Positions 53,101 to 62,300 of a stretch of 64,000 nucleotides of DNA are shown piece after piece. This stretch comes from Chaenocephalus aceratus (taxonomy: Eukaryota; Chordata; Actinopteri; Perciformes; Channichthyidae). Position numbers and translations under genes: made by a program. Position 1 is the stretch's first letter. Each line of letters opens with the position of its first letter. The notes beneath the pieces are model-generated. The model was not told where the DNA came from. It saw only the letters and a program-made list of their open reading frames with translations, and made no database searches. Location of the stretch: positions 153,029-217,028 of the forward strand of contig JAMFTG010000219.1 in the NCBI GenBank assembly GCA_023974075.1, written 5' to 3'.

Positions 53101-54465
53101 TGCTAGTAGTCCCTAAAACAAGGAAAAAGACCAGGGGAGACCGAGCCTTCTCAGCGGTAGCCCCCACACTCTGGAACGACCTGCCCCCCCCCCCCCCCCC
53201 CCTCATGTCAAATGTGTGTGGGACCTGTGTTTTGTCACTTACTAGGCGATAAGTTCCAGCATATATTGGTACCATAGTTTACTTTGCAAGTTGGCTGGTG
53301 AGCCCGTTTTCTGCTTGTCTATCATTGGTTAATGAAACCTCACTTTGTGGCTTCAGCAGTCAGTTTCCTCTCGCCCGGTTACTTCCCTTTGGTTCCCCTA
53401 GCCCAGTAGGGAACAAACTTTTAAGTCCCGCCTGAAGACCCACCTCTTTTCCCTTTTTTATTGTCTGTCCATAGCCTTTGTGTGCCTCGTATTCATTCTT
53501 ATGTGTGCCTTTTATCTATTATTGTAATATTATATTTTATTATAATGTTATGTTTGCTGTGAAGCACTTTGGTAAACCCTCTGTTTTTAATATGTGCTAT
53601 AGAAATACAGTGGATTGGATTGTTAGCTGGCACCATGAAATGTTTTTACGTGATAAATGATATTGAGATATAGTAGAGTACAATTAAAGCAGCATGACAT
53701 TCCTCACTAGTACAAGTACTCCACATTACATGGAGCTACACTTGGAGCACTCAAACCCGATCACACCTCCTCTGGTTCAAGTGTCTCGTGTTTATTGTTC
53801 TGCAGGTGGAGAGAGCGCGGCCTGGCTTTCTGCTCCGGCACTAAAGTCTCTCTGGATAACGGCACGTACAGGAAGTTCAAAGCAGGTGAGCTGCTTTTAG
53901 ACTAATGTGAGGAGAGGAAGAATTAAAGAGATGTAAACATCCAAGACACTCAGGAGTTCATGGCATACTTTACTTTAACATGTGATTGTGTATCGTACTA
54001 TGACTTTCTTATTAACTCTTAATATTATTTTGAAATGCATTTTATACTATGACTTCTGCTTTCTGTAGAGTTTTTCTTTTATGGCGTACTATACTTTGAC
54101 TTTTTAATTACTTTTGTATTATGGCATTCTCTGACTTTTTTGGACTTAGTGTAGCTGCATGACATTTTGGGTTATTTGTACGGCCGAGTTCAGGCTCTGA
54201 CAAAAAAGCAAGAAAACTAAATATTTGGTAAATTAAAATGAAGCAGGTAAATAATGAATCTCTTAAATGGCAGCGACTATTAGGTTTGATCCTGTGCGGC
54301 AGATCTGCTGCTGTCACGGGGAAATGTTTTCTACACAGCTAACGCTTCTTTAACCGTCACCTGTCCGCCTTCCTCCTCTCAGAGATGAGTGACATCTGGT
54401 CCGTCTCCAGCATCACCTCTCAGGCAGAGAGGACGTCCAACCTGGCAACCGTGACGCAGCACTAA
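36117..54465 (+). CDS. gdpd4: Glycerophosphodiester phosphodiesterase domain-containing protein 4 (GDPD4/5 family), one apparent 1-nt frameshift
   Basis: A multi-pass membrane enzyme of the GDE family that hydrolyses glycerophosphodiesters (family knowledge). Exons: 36117-36296, 38238-38334, 39035-39128, 42208-42267, 42526-42624, 44049-44142, 44314-44459, 46616-46698, 47099-47249, 48968-49192, 49994-50151, 50634-50781, 51222-51304, 53806-53885, 54383-54465. All borders are GT-AG and phases agree except exon 2, which is one base short. With one extra base the sum is 594 codons. N-terminal SCLSGLYGCRW and several hydrophobic helices precede the catalytic domain: ALIGHRGAPM, LAPENTLMSFEKAV, GLETDVTISVDGVPFLMHD, TLRRTTNV. 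The metal-binding Glu/Asp (ETD) and catalytic His (HRG, MHD) are present. A last helix (ILTDLLSLLLIVLFFIFHW) and a short tail follow. Synteny with myo7a and aqp11 favours gdpd4 over gdpd5. Confidence 0.9.
36374..37164. mobile_element. hAT-type element (TIR CAGTGGTGCCCAACC), 8-bp target duplication
   Basis: The left end CAGTGGTGCCCAACCTGGG pairs with the right end GTTGGGCGCCCCTG. It is flanked by CCTTAAAC and CCTTAAGC (7 of 8). It is non-autonomous and lies in gdpd4 intron 1. GGGGGGCGCC repeats follow the left end. Confidence 0.85.
37165..38237. other. Rest of gdpd4 intron 1
   Basis: No exon was seen. 37890-38060 is an inverted copy of a dispersed repeat near 19420-19700 (shared GGGGCGGGACATCTCTAAGC and the TGACATCACTA type of text). 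Confidence 0.5.
38238..38334 (+). CDS. gdpd4: gdpd4 exon 2, 1 nt short (frameshift or sequence error)
   Basis: Read from the acceptor GCGTACAG in the phase set by exon 1 it gives LEGVCLALLVAA, a proper membrane helix start. The continuation FTLVFLYFWGQAKNDYNDFD is in the next frame. It matches the family text ...LYFW..-NDYDEFNW and is needed to join exon 3 (D-W split). The break lies around GCCGCTTCACG (38268-38278). Either a base is lost in the assembly or the allele is damaged. Confidence 0.75.
38362..38682. mobile_element. hAT MITE (TAGGGCTGCTCAATTAATCG), perfect 8-bp duplication
   Basis: 321 bp. The left end TAGGGCTGCTCAATTAATCG pairs with the right end ATAATCGAGCAGCCCTA. Target site CGTTACAC is duplicated exactly at 38354-38361 and 38683-38690. 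It is rich in AATCG/CGATTA inverted motifs. A second copy is at 43455-43762. Confidence 0.92.
39178..41397 (+). repeat. 37-bp minisatellite, about 60 units (gdpd4 intron)
   Basis: The unit CTTCTTCATGTCTCTTCTAC then ATCAACATGTGTCCCCT is 37 bp. It starts 30 bp after GGTCACCTATTGTGCAGAAT, the end of a transposon family also present at 9881. It is the same satellite as 26912-28733 in opposite orientation. Units around 40130-40190 and 40310-40325 are one to three bases shorter or longer. The tail 41398-41519 matches 23245-23420 inverted. Confidence 0.95.
41520..42115 (+). mobile_element. Harbinger-like non-autonomous element, copy 3 (3' end truncated)
   Basis: The left terminus GCCGCGTTCACACTGCGGTA is present. 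The right terminus stops at GAGAACTAAAGAGTTC without the final inverted repeat. It has a short inverted pair, CGCTCGAAAGTCCCTGCT and its complement, around AGAG at 41630-41672. It lacks the longer hairpin of copies 1 and 2. It sits directly against the 3' end of the minisatellite-bearing transposon in a gdpd4 intron. Confidence 0.8.
42362..42428. repeat. (CTC)n trinucleotide repeat, about 22 units
   Basis: Uninterrupted CTC/CCT triplets in the gdpd4 intron between exons 42208-42267 and 42526-42624. Confidence 0.95.
43370..43870 (+). repeat. SINE split by a hAT MITE
   Basis: The left part 43370-43454 contains GGTAGTAAGTCCGAGTCCCA (B-box-like) and GTCGTTGTGTCCCTGAGACA. The right part 43763-43870 contains GGATTGTCCACAGTACTG and the tail GTCGCTTTGGATAAAAGCGT with a TAATGTAATG end. 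It is related to 35265-35570. Confidence 0.7.
43455..43762. mobile_element. hAT MITE (TAGGGCTGCTCAATTAATCG), copy 2, inside a SINE
   Basis: 308 bp, same family and orientation as 38362-38682. It is flanked by ACTTCACC and ACTTCTCC (7 of 8). The bordering sequences (…GTGTCCCTGAGAC and …CCAAATTGCTCCTGTGG) read through as one SINE when it is removed. Confidence 0.9.
44314..44459 (+). CDS. gdpd4: gdpd4 exon with catalytic HRGAP
   Basis: It encodes VRGGLILGFYLSFLSVLYLV, PLGLYSPCIKEVGTLGPPPA, LIGHRGAPM. It spans the last N-terminal membrane helix and the start of the phosphodiesterase barrel, including the catalytic His-Arg-Gly. Confidence 0.92.
44460..46615. other. gdpd4 intron with segment duplication and TTAA element
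   Basis: A block of about 120 bp (CTTTCCATACATTTTAAGAC … CCTCCTTATCTTCCAACC) at about 45383-45502 is repeated directly at about 46020-46140. Between them are a TTAA-flanked MITE and short TATTTTTGGAACTTTAAG repeats at 45895-46005. No exon was seen. Confidence 0.7.
45542..45894. mobile_element. TTAA-flanked (piggyBac-like) MITE
   Basis: The left end AGGTGGGGTAGGTAAGTTT and the right end AAACTTACCTACCCCACCT are exact inverted repeats. They are bordered by TTAA at 45538-45541 and 45895-45898, the piggyBac-type target. Subterminal inverted GAAACCGGCTCGAGA. A decayed inverted copy lies at 57272-57606 and a truncated one at about 18350. Confidence 0.85.
46616..46698 (+). CDS. gdpd4: gdpd4 exon with PENT and metal-binding ETD
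   Basis: LAPENTLMSFEKAVETGSEG then LETDVTI. Glu and Asp of ETD are metal ligands in the GDPD family. Phase 2 donor TCAG|GTCAGT. Confidence 0.92.
47099..47249 (+). CDS. gdpd4: gdpd4 exon with MHD catalytic motif
   Basis: SVDGVPFLMHDQTLRRTTNV, QHVFPNRTNTAASLFSWSEL, QSLNAGAWFLS. The His of MHD is the second catalytic histidine of the family. The Asn in PNRT is a potential glycosylation site if lumenal or extracellular. An (AT)n tract follows at 47284-47318. Confidence 0.92.
47250..48967. other. gdpd4 intron (AT repeat, dispersed repeats, SINE)
   Basis: (AT)n lies at 47284-47318. A G/C-rich dispersed repeat with poly-C lies at about 47400-47720. An AT-rich stretch follows, and a SINE lies at 48119-48360. 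An AATTCCCC-type segment before exon 48968 has no frame. Confidence 0.55.
48119..48360 (+). repeat. tRNA-derived SINE
   Basis: The A box is CAGTGGCTCAGTCAGTCAGT and the B box is GCCGGTTCAAGTCCCCGACC, at the spacing of an RNA polymerase III promoter. It is followed by CCTTGAGCAAGGCACCGGAC and CCACTGCTCCTAGTGCTAG-type body sequence. It is not an intact tRNA gene: there is no acceptor-stem pairing. Confidence 0.8.
48968..49192 (+). CDS. gdpd4: gdpd4 exon, mid catalytic domain
   Basis: 75 codons, SDPFSTAGSLSAEERLRAAQ, LPVCSLQAFLQLAAQTEQLV, IFDLYRPPRGHPFRDSWIHR, TLEVIHNESSINSSQ. IFDLYRPP takes the place of LLNLRDPP in human GDPD5. It is followed immediately by a G-rich tandem array in the intron. 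Confidence 0.92.
49216..49868. repeat. G-rich 15-17-bp minisatellite, about 40 units
   Basis: Unit CTTCACTGACGGGGGG with shorter CTTCACTGACAGGG variants interspersed. It starts 24 bp after the donor of exon 48968-49192 and is followed by (GT)n at 49959-49992, directly before the next exon's acceptor. Each unit carries a run of three to six G. Confidence 0.93.
50156..50633. other. gdpd4 intron with (GT)n
   Basis: (GT)n at 50156-50183 directly after the donor. The remainder is unique-looking with no exon. Confidence 0.6.
51490..53480 (+). mobile_element. L2/Rex-type LINE 3' fragment with internal 14-bp array
   Basis: 51520-51610 encodes LDYCNALHAGQNQT-like text. 52980-53180 encodes LNGLAPEYISDLLQVYTPSR, then TRKKTRGDRAFSAVAPTLWN and DLPP. 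53405-53450 encodes FKSRLKTHLF. These are end-of-reverse-transcriptase signatures of L2/Rex1-like LINEs. The middle is replaced by a tandem array and poly-C at 53184-53202. It lies in the gdpd4 intron before exon 53806. Confidence 0.8.
51617..52971. repeat. 14-bp minisatellite, about 97 units
   Basis: Unit CTCTGGCTTCCCTC with CCGG, CTCC and CCACTGG variants. Period 14 keeps all six frames open for up to 500 codons (EEGSQRREARGGKP or its complement). These are not genes. Confidence 0.95.
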
Positions 54466-54699
54466 CATCTGGAAACATCTCTGATCACATCTGGAAACAA
54501 CTCTGATCACATCTGGAAACAACTCTGATCACATCTGGAAACATCTCTGATAACATCAGTTCAGTCAGACAACTCACGTGTTTCTTAATATGTTTATTAG
54601 AAGCAGTATATAGTTTGAGTTTGGCGTCTAGGCTCGGCCTCATCACTCCACAGATTTACAAAGAACATTGAGTGATGATTAGATAACTATCCCCCGAGC

Positions 54700-55143
54700 C
54701 TACAGGTGGAAGCTGGGGTGGAAGCTGGGTGGAAGCTGGGGTGGAGCTGGGGTGGAAGCTGGGGGTGGAGCTGGGGTGGAAGCTGGGGTGGAAGCTGTGG
54801 TGGGAGCTGTGGTGGAAGCTGGGGTGGAAGCTGGGTGGAAGCTGGGGGTGGAAGCTGGGGTGGAAGCTGGGGGTGGAGCTGGGGTGGAAGCTGGGGTGGA
54901 GCTGGGGTAGAAGCTGGGGGTGGAGCTGGGGTGGAAGCTGGGGTGGAAGCTGAAGCTGCGGTGGAAGCTGGGGTGGAAGCTGTGGTGGAAGCTGAAGCTG
55001 CGGTGGAAGCTGGGATGGAAGCTGCGGTGGAAGCTGGGATGGAAGCTGAAGCTGGGTGGAAGCTGGGGTGGTGGTGGGGTGGAAGCTGGGGTGGTGGGGG
55101 GGCAGGCGAGCAGCAGCAACATGAAACACAGCAGCAGGAACAT
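54700..55143 (-). CDS. Speculative small gene: secreted Pro/Ser/Thr/His-rich repeat protein, 147 aa
   Basis: From ATG 55143 the minus strand reads MFLLLCFMLLLLACPPTTPA, a textbook signal peptide. It then gives about 125 residues of tandem ASTP/SFHP-type repeats to TAG at 54702-54700. Gene-like signals sit in order on the same strand: CCAAT at 55264-55260, TATTTAAG at 55236-55229, a (CTG)11 leader, this ATG as the first one after the expected start site, and AATAAA at 54598-54593, about 100 bp past the stop. Against it: the ATG context is weak (T at -3), the array is open in all three frames, and no family is recognised. Function unknown. Confidence 0.3.
   Translation of the reverse strand: MFLLLCFMLLLLACPPTTPASTPPPPQLPPSFSFHPSFHRSFHPSFHRSFSFHHSFHPSFHRSFSFHPSFHPSSTPSFYPSSTPASTPAPPPASTPASTPSFHPASTPASTTAPTTASTPASTPAPPPASTPAPPQLPPSFHPSFHL
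54705..55097. repeat. GGTGGAAGCTGGG minisatellite, about 30 units
   Basis: Twelve- to fifteen-base units GGTGGAAGCTGG(GG) with GGTGGAGCTG and AAGCTGAAGCTGC variants. On the opposite strand it reads as P/S/T/H-rich repeats (CCAGCTTCCACC). Confidence 0.93.
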
Positions 55144-55165
55144 GAACGTAGCAATAGCAAGTGAA

Positions 55166-55166
55166 C

Positions 55167-55200
<34 letters not shown>
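55166..55200. repeat. (CAG)11 trinucleotide repeat
   Basis: Eleven uninterrupted CAG units on the plus strand. They are (CTG)11 in the leader of the speculative minus-strand gene. Confidence 0.95.
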
Positions 55201-55203
<3 letters not shown>

Positions 55204-56026
55204 GGCAGAGGCAGGAAGACCTGCCGGCTTAAATAGAGAGGCATGTTTCGGAGAATGTGATTGGTTGGTTGTCAGAGGGACGAGGCGCGTCACGTGGTAA
55301 TGTATGATTGGGGCTCGAGTTGACTGCCTGAACTAGCTTCGCTCCATTTATCCCCCCTCTCGTATAAATACTGCCCCCTGTCAGATCCCAGCACACACAC
55401 TGTCAGACGCACTTTGTTCTAATGAAATAAACACAAACATATCATCTTATTGTGAGTCGTTTTTTTGTCACACACAAACCCAGGGTGAATGGTTAAAGGA
55501 AGTATTAGCATATTTAGTGCAGCTGTTTACTGCTTTTATAATATTTAATTTGGATTAAAACGTTCAGTAGATCCTTAAAACCAAACGAGACGGAGTCTGT
55601 TTTCTTGTTAAAGATACTGCGTCTTTTTTAAATGTAATTAATATTCTGCAACCATTGAAGGATTGCTAATGTTTGCTTAATGAAACCATGCACGTATGCT
55701 ATCCGCTAGTGAGAAATAGTTTGAATGGATGAAAACTGTATTAATTAACCTCTTTTCAGATCGTGGTAACTGTGGGTGGTACAGTTGTATAAGTGTCCAA
55801 CATTAATAACCAATCAATCCAATTTGATAATGACCTTAATTAGCTCAATTAACATTGTGTTTTTAATGCTCTGAGTTGAAGTGTTTTGCACCCCAAGGTG
55901 TTCCTGGAAAACGCAAGGTAATTAAATTACTTCACTCTCATGAATACAAAAAGCAGTCTGCGCGATCCGGGCCGAATCACAAACATTTGAAACGTTTTAT
56001 TCACATATCAAATGTATCTTTTAAAC

Positions 56027-56965
56027 CAGGGATGGGCAACTTTGATGGTGGTGGGGGCCACATCATTGATGTACTGGCCACCAGGGGGCCGCAGATTCAC
56101 TTGGAACACACACACACAAATTCCATGTGTTGTATGTAATTATTAACAAATATACTAAGTCTGACATCTTCATTGACATTTTACAAACAATGGGAACATC
56201 CTCTAATAAGCTCACTAAACAAATATCAGTTCACAGAAATGTTATTTCATTTTTACAAGTGGCATGTCTGTATTGAACAGGTTATTAAACAGTGGAATAA
56301 AACTATTTTAAACTATTGGAAAGCACGGAAAATGTGTGTGTATTGAGATGAACCATTAGATGACATACACATGAAGTCATGAACACTAACCCAGACATTC
56401 TCTGCAATCCCCTTATTCCACAATGAGGGGAATGTCCACACAGACCCCTGTCAGCCCACACTCTGCTGTTCCTCAGCGCCCCCCCCCCCTCCCTCCCTCC
56501 CGCTGAAATTATAAATGAAAAGCGTAGTAATCATAGATAACACGGCAGGGTCCGTGACAGTTTGTTTTCATCTGATTTCAAATAAACAAAGTCTTGGTTT
56601 TAAGAATATTAAACTTGTTTCGCCAAATTCAGATGATAAATACAGCTTTGAAGCTTGTAAAGGCACAATTACAAGAGGCAACTTAACGTCACAGCAGGCA
56701 AAACAACAGCCGGTGTTTCCTGTGAGGGTTTCCCCGGGAAACAAACACAATACACACAAATGCGTCAGTGATTATTTTGCGGTATTTTAAATCATCTACG
56801 CAGCTCGCGACGTAACTAGGAGTCTAGTGGACGGTATCAGTACTACAAGTAAAACATATATTATTTAAAAAAAAAAAAATAATGACGTTGTTTATAAATT
56901 AATCTGAGGGCCGCAAAAAGAGGAGGTGTGGGGGCCGCCCGCGGGCCGCCATTTGCCCATCCCTG
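56027..56965. mobile_element. hAT-type element (CAGGGATGGGCAACT), 8-bp target duplication
   Basis: The left end CAGGGATGGGCAACT pairs with the right end TTGCCCATCCCTG. It is flanked by TTTTAAAC and TTTTCAAC (7 of 8). The Charlie/Tip100-like terminal sequence GGGGGCC.CAT near both ends supports hAT. No complete transposase. Confidence 0.88.
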
Positions 56966-57271
56966 TTTTCAACCATCAAAGCTTTTGGCCCGGATTGAGC
57001 TCCAGAACCTCCGCAGCCGGTAGTCAACACAAATCAAACCCCTTGCTCTTTGCAAAACGTCATTTATTCACGTCTACATCAGTGGTCACACAAACAGGTA
57101 TGATTAAGACTCAATGCGTAAAGATCAACGCTAAGGGTTTGTACATTTACATAGTTAAGTAGTTTTGGTACAGTGGATCAGGAGGAACTTTGTGGCACAC
57201 ACAACACGTTAAAAAATCATCCTTTCACCTCGAGATACTTTTAATCCACTGTCTTCTCGATATATCTTCAA

Positions 57272-57606
57272 GGTGGGGTCATTTTGGAGAAAGCAGCTCG
57301 AGGGCGCTTGAATTTGAAAATACACAGCCGGAAGAAATCTGCCACTTCCTCACAGAGCCCCTCCCCCAACACACACGGACCAATGAGGGCACGAGATGAG
57401 TCTGTGCCCCGATGGAAGGCTGACAGGCAGGTAGGCCATCCAGCTACTTTAGCCGGCTCAGATGATTGGTCGTGCTTTTTACAGCGCCACGGCTTCCACA
57501 GATGTTTTTTATGGATTTATTGTCAAAGCATTTAATGTATTCATTGCTATCGGGACGTTAAGAGCATTCCATGGAATATAAGTGTTTCTGAAGTGAACCC
57601 CACCTT
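57272..57606. mobile_element. Decayed copy of the TTAA-flanked MITE (inverted)
   Basis: Starts AAGGTGGGGTCATTTTGGAG and ends ACCCCACCTTTAT. The inside is homologous and inverted relative to 45542-45894 (GCCACTTCCTCACAGAGCCC, GCATTCCATGGAATATAAG). The TTAA borders are mutated. Confidence 0.75.
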
Positions 57607-58177
57607 TATGGTTGTCTGCAGAAACGGTCAATGTATCTACTAAATAGAAAACACTACATGAGATCTGATGGTCGACATCTTAGGTTTCAGAAGTGACTTT
57701 ATATTTAATGCTGGTTTGGTAAACTGTAATATCTCTGAGGATAAATAGAGGATTCAAAATGCTACTTCACAAAACAACCACAAACTAATAGACTTCTGTT
57801 TCGGGGGATTTTCCAACTATTTCTGGTCTTTTTTCAGAATTCTGTCTAAAAAAAAGTTGAAATGGAATTAATTAAGAAAACTCTGATAATATGATGAACG
57901 TTTGGAATTAGCTATTAATAATCCTTTCCTTTTAATAAAAACGATTGTGTTGCAGTAGATTTCTAACTTTTGAATGGCTTTGTAAATAAAACATCCGATA
58001 ATATAAACAGTTTATAATAATGATCTTATATAGAGCCATCCAAATTGCCGGGTGGGGAAACTTCAATTAAAGGCAATATGTGAGTTTTTAAGACAGGGGC
58101 CGAATAACAAGTGAAACACCAAAAAACCGCCTCAGTAACCTTTGTTTTGGTTAAAATCACACAGGAGTGTATGGGAT

Positions 58178-58224
<47 letters not shown>

Positions 58225-58236
58225 ACGGTGAATGGA

Positions 58237-58329
58237 TCACTTGTTGTTGCCCCGGGACGTTCTCTGTTTGGTCATCGTCGTCAGCATCTGGCTGATGTAC
58301 GAGGTCAGCAGGTCGTCCATTTTATAACC
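58237..58329 (-). CDS. myo7a: myo7a terminal exon
   Basis: [20 protein letters not shown] then [10 protein letters not shown] and TGA (58239-58237). Acceptor TCTCAG. A (GT)n tract (58180-58222) lies 14 bp beyond the stop, in the 3' UTR. Confidence 0.95.
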   Translation of the reverse strand, partial: GYKMDDLLTSYISQMLTTMTKQRTSRGNNK

Positions 58330-59300
58330 CTGAGAGGTCAGAGGTCAAAGGTCATGCATCGGGATGTGTGGCTCTATTGCTTTTACGTGATGTGCTGTTC
58401 AAGGTAAACATGTTGTGTTGGTTAACTCCCAGAAAACACCTTCTTACCAAGAATGCCGCTATTTCTTATGTTTTTTTTTTGCCAAACTTCGTACAATTTC
58501 CCACTAAAAATAAAGCTTTTTTTAGAACTAGTGGTGTAAAATAATTAAATACATTTGCAACAACTAAACTAATATTTCCATTAAGTGCTATTTAAAGTAG
58601 TAAGTAAAGCCTTGTGTTGAAATGCACTATATAAATGACCTTGCCATGCCTATTTCTACAAAGACTAAACATTTCTCTGCCTTTATTTGACTTGTACTCC
58701 TTGTGTACATCATTGATAATGCAGTAGTAACATTATAATCTAATATTGTCTCCACATGAACACACTTCAACAACATAAACACTTTCAATGAATGTGTATG
58801 TTTGCAGGTGTTGAATAGTATAAACTCCAGTTTCTCACCAGAGCGGTCTCACAGAGCAGCTTGCTGCCGCGCACCAGGTTCCCGATGGTGATGTGGAAAT
58901 ACGTGTTTCCACTGCTCCAGTTAGAGATCTTAGTGAAGGGGTGAGTGGTGAGGATGTCCTGCAGGAGAGGGGGAATACACACGATGTTACAGAGCAGAAA
59001 CAGTACAGTTCACACACTCCTAAACACAAGCAGATTAGAAACCAAAAAGGTATGCGAATTGTGAAGCTTTAGACGCAGTAATCTGTAATGAATGTACCTC
59101 TGACTACAGGAAATGTATGTTCACTACTATGTCTGTATTAAATAAATAAATGTACTACAAGCATGGGCGTAGTTTCCACTGGGGACAGGGGGGACATGTC
59201 ACCCCCACTTTTCAAAATCCCGTTTGTGTCCCCCCGACTTTTCAAATGTATTTTTTTGTTTTTTTACGCAAGCGGTCATCACCACGGAGTCGCCCACAGC

Positions 59301-59338
<38 letters not shown>

Positions 59339-62300
59339 CACGAGCGCATTTTGTGTGAGTGTGCGAGTGAGAGAGAGAGAGCGCACCAGTTACGGGGGTT
59401 GTTGTTAGCATCTGGTGCTAGCTCGGAGATAACGGAGATTAGAAGCTGTTTCAACATTAGGCGCGTTCACACCGCGGTACTTTTCCCACAAAGGTTCATG
59501 AGAACTCTTTAGTTCTCATGAACTAAATTCAGATCGCGTTCACACCGGAATAAGTCCCTGGAGGTGGATTAGGCAAATGAAGCCGCTGACGTCACTTCTT
59601 CTTCTTCTGCTTTGGGTTTACTGGCAGGCCGCAAACCACTTCACGGCGTATACTGCCGCCCGAAGTCCCCGGAGTTGGGCAGAACGCCAGAACGCCGACA
59701 CCTCCTCATCTCCACCGCTCCCATGTTTTCTTTTGTGTTGCCATAAGTTAGTCTCTCTGCGTTTCTGCGCTGGGCTAATGCTAATGCTAATAATGCTAAT
59801 GTGAGGATAATAAAATGGCGCCTTCACAAAACCTTTTGGGAGTTTTACGGGGCGTGGTTTGCAATCCGCCCAGCCAATCAGAGATATAGCTCTTTTCTCA
59901 CAAGAGAGCCGCTCGAAAGTCCCTGCTAGAGAGCAGGGACTTTCGAGGGGGTAAAAAGGTTCTCATGAACTAATTTTAGTACCGGCTCTTTTTGGTGTGA
60001 ACGCGACAAAAGAGTTCTCATGAACCTTTGTGGGAAAAGTACTGCGGTGTGAATGCGCCCAATAAGGAGAGGGAGAGCTCTCTCCTGTCGGACCGAGAGG
60101 CTGAGATAACGCTAACGGACTCTCTGAGAGATTGTACTTTAGTCTAAGTTATCTCACTGGGTCTCAAACGGTTTGGTCGTCTATGCACACAAATATTTCC
60201 ATCTATTTAATATAGTTGTTCAAAATAAGTTAAGAAATCATTCCAATGTGTGCTATAGTACAACATTAAAAAACACAGTTTAAAAGGTGTGATTAGTGAA
60301 ATACTAGGTAAGTTAGAGATAGGAGAGAGGAGCTGATCAAACATGTGTTATTGGTTGTGAGCATATTCTAATGGTTCTTTGATTATTGAAATATATACAG
60401 GTCCCTGTTTTGTCCCCCCCCCCACTTCTTAAACCAAAGTCACACCCTTGACTACAGGTAATGAAGTTCTTCCATCTTTTAAAAAGGAACGATAAGAAGT
60501 CAGACGACAAGACATGTTTGGTCCCAGACTGTCTTTCAGGTGCGGGTGTGACGTAAACACATTTATTCTCAAAATGTACCATAATATTTACTGGACATGT
60601 GACGGATGTGCACCCACCTTAGTTTTAGGATCAATGAGACTGACGCCATGTTTGTTGATTGCTATCAGGAGGGTTTCTGGGTAATTTAGATCAGTTGTTT
60701 GCTGCAGAAAGAACATCATTTAAAACAATCAGGGGTCAAATGTATCTCGACATTTGATAAAGTACAATGTTGAGGGACATGCCACGTTCCTTTTGATGGA
60801 AACGGTGTTTAAAGAACATTTCATCCTGCAGAATTACTCCTTTGAGGTAAAGGGGTTTCGTTTCCCACAGCATGATAACAACACAAGCAACAGATCCAAA
60901 CTTAAATTCACCTTCTGACACATATTACTAGTTACCTTGACTTCGAAGAAGGCTGAGCCGAACGTGGTCCACTTGAAGATGATTTTGAGGAAGGACAGTT
61001 TGGCTTCTTCTTGAGATTTCCCCGAGTGTTTGTTGAACAGAGACATGATGGACTGAGAGGGAGAGACAGAGAAACATCACAACTCTGAAGACTTTAAAGA
61101 TTGTTGTCTTCCCGCCTGGTGTGAAAAACATGCAGAATCTGACGAGGGATAATGTAAGAAACGTTCCCTCTTTTATGTGAGTGTTATCGGTCGAATTGCT
61201 CGATTCTGATTGGTCCATTTGGACAATATGCCGTTTGTTATTTCTTTACTTTGGACCATGTGCAGTCATATCAATCCGCAGAAAGAAGTCCGGTCAATTT
61301 AACGTCAGCTGGTGCCAAAATAATACATTTCTCGAGGTTACTCCATCAGGAAACACCACGGAAAACATTTTGAATATTCATTTCATGTGAGGAGCACACG
61401 CTTTGGATTCATGATGGCTAAACTGTCCTCAGGAAAGAAAAGAAAAACAAGAAAACAGTGCAAGAAAAGAGAAATCCGCAGAAGACAGAATAACGTTTAA
61501 TAAGTACCGTACTTGTCGGACTATAAAGCGCACCTGCATATGAGCCGCAGCAGCTAAAGTGTCCGTCTGTCTTGCTCTCGTTCTGTCTCTCGGTTCCACT
61601 TTCACTTTGGCGCGCTACCTGTCTCTTTTCCGGCCTCCAGCTTTTCCTGCTGGAGCCGCCGCTTAAAGGTGGCGGGCGCGGACCGGTCATAGAGCCCGTA
61701 GCGTTAAAGGTGGTTAATTTTACCTGTAAAATCCATAGATTTAGGAGGTTCCCTAGTGGCCGTTAGCGGTACAACAAAAATGGGGGAAAAAAGTCGCGGC
61801 TTAAAGTCCGAAAAGTACGGTAGCTAAAAGAGCTTCAGACCATAAGGCGTGGAAGCGTGCTTGCTAGGGTATTCGTATTAGGGGTCGACCGATAATCGAC
61901 CTGGCGGGTAGCGTCTCGCAGCGGAGAAACTGTGACGCGTTGGGACGACTGGGACTGTGACGGCTGCTCGTGGAGCCTCGCAGCTACTAAATGAGTGAGA
62001 CTCAAATATCAGAAGTTCAGAACAAGTGTTAGTAGTTTTTATTTGACTTTACTCAGGGTCACAGAGAGGAAACCAGTTTTAAGATGTTGAAAAGTTCATA
62101 AACATAAAAAGGCATTTCAAAGAAGTTATTTTACGTTTTGAAACCAAGATTTTCTGATTTTACTGCAAATGTCGGTTCCAAATATCGGTTATCGGTCTCC
62201 TTGATTACTAATAATCGGTATCGGCCTTAAAAAAGCCATATCGGTCGATCCCCAATTCGTATCTACTCTTTGTCCTTTAATCAGTCATAACATCTATTTC

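Larger units (their letters stand above)
54466..58236. other. Convergent spacer between gdpd4 and myo7a
   Basis: 54466-54560 has four copies of CATCTGGAAACA.CTCTGAT after the gdpd4 stop. Then a GGAAGCTGGGGT array, (CAG)11, TATAAATA at 55363 and AATAAA at 55426 (possible gdpd4 poly(A) signal or an LTR relic). hAT element at 56027-56965. MITE at 57272-57606. No other gene was recognised, apart from the speculative minus-strand frame below. Confidence 0.6.

Noticed and set aside
55363..55431. TATAAATA followed by AATAAA as a complete LTR
   Set aside because: No TG...CA termini, target duplication or primer-binding site could be found, so only noted as a possible relic.
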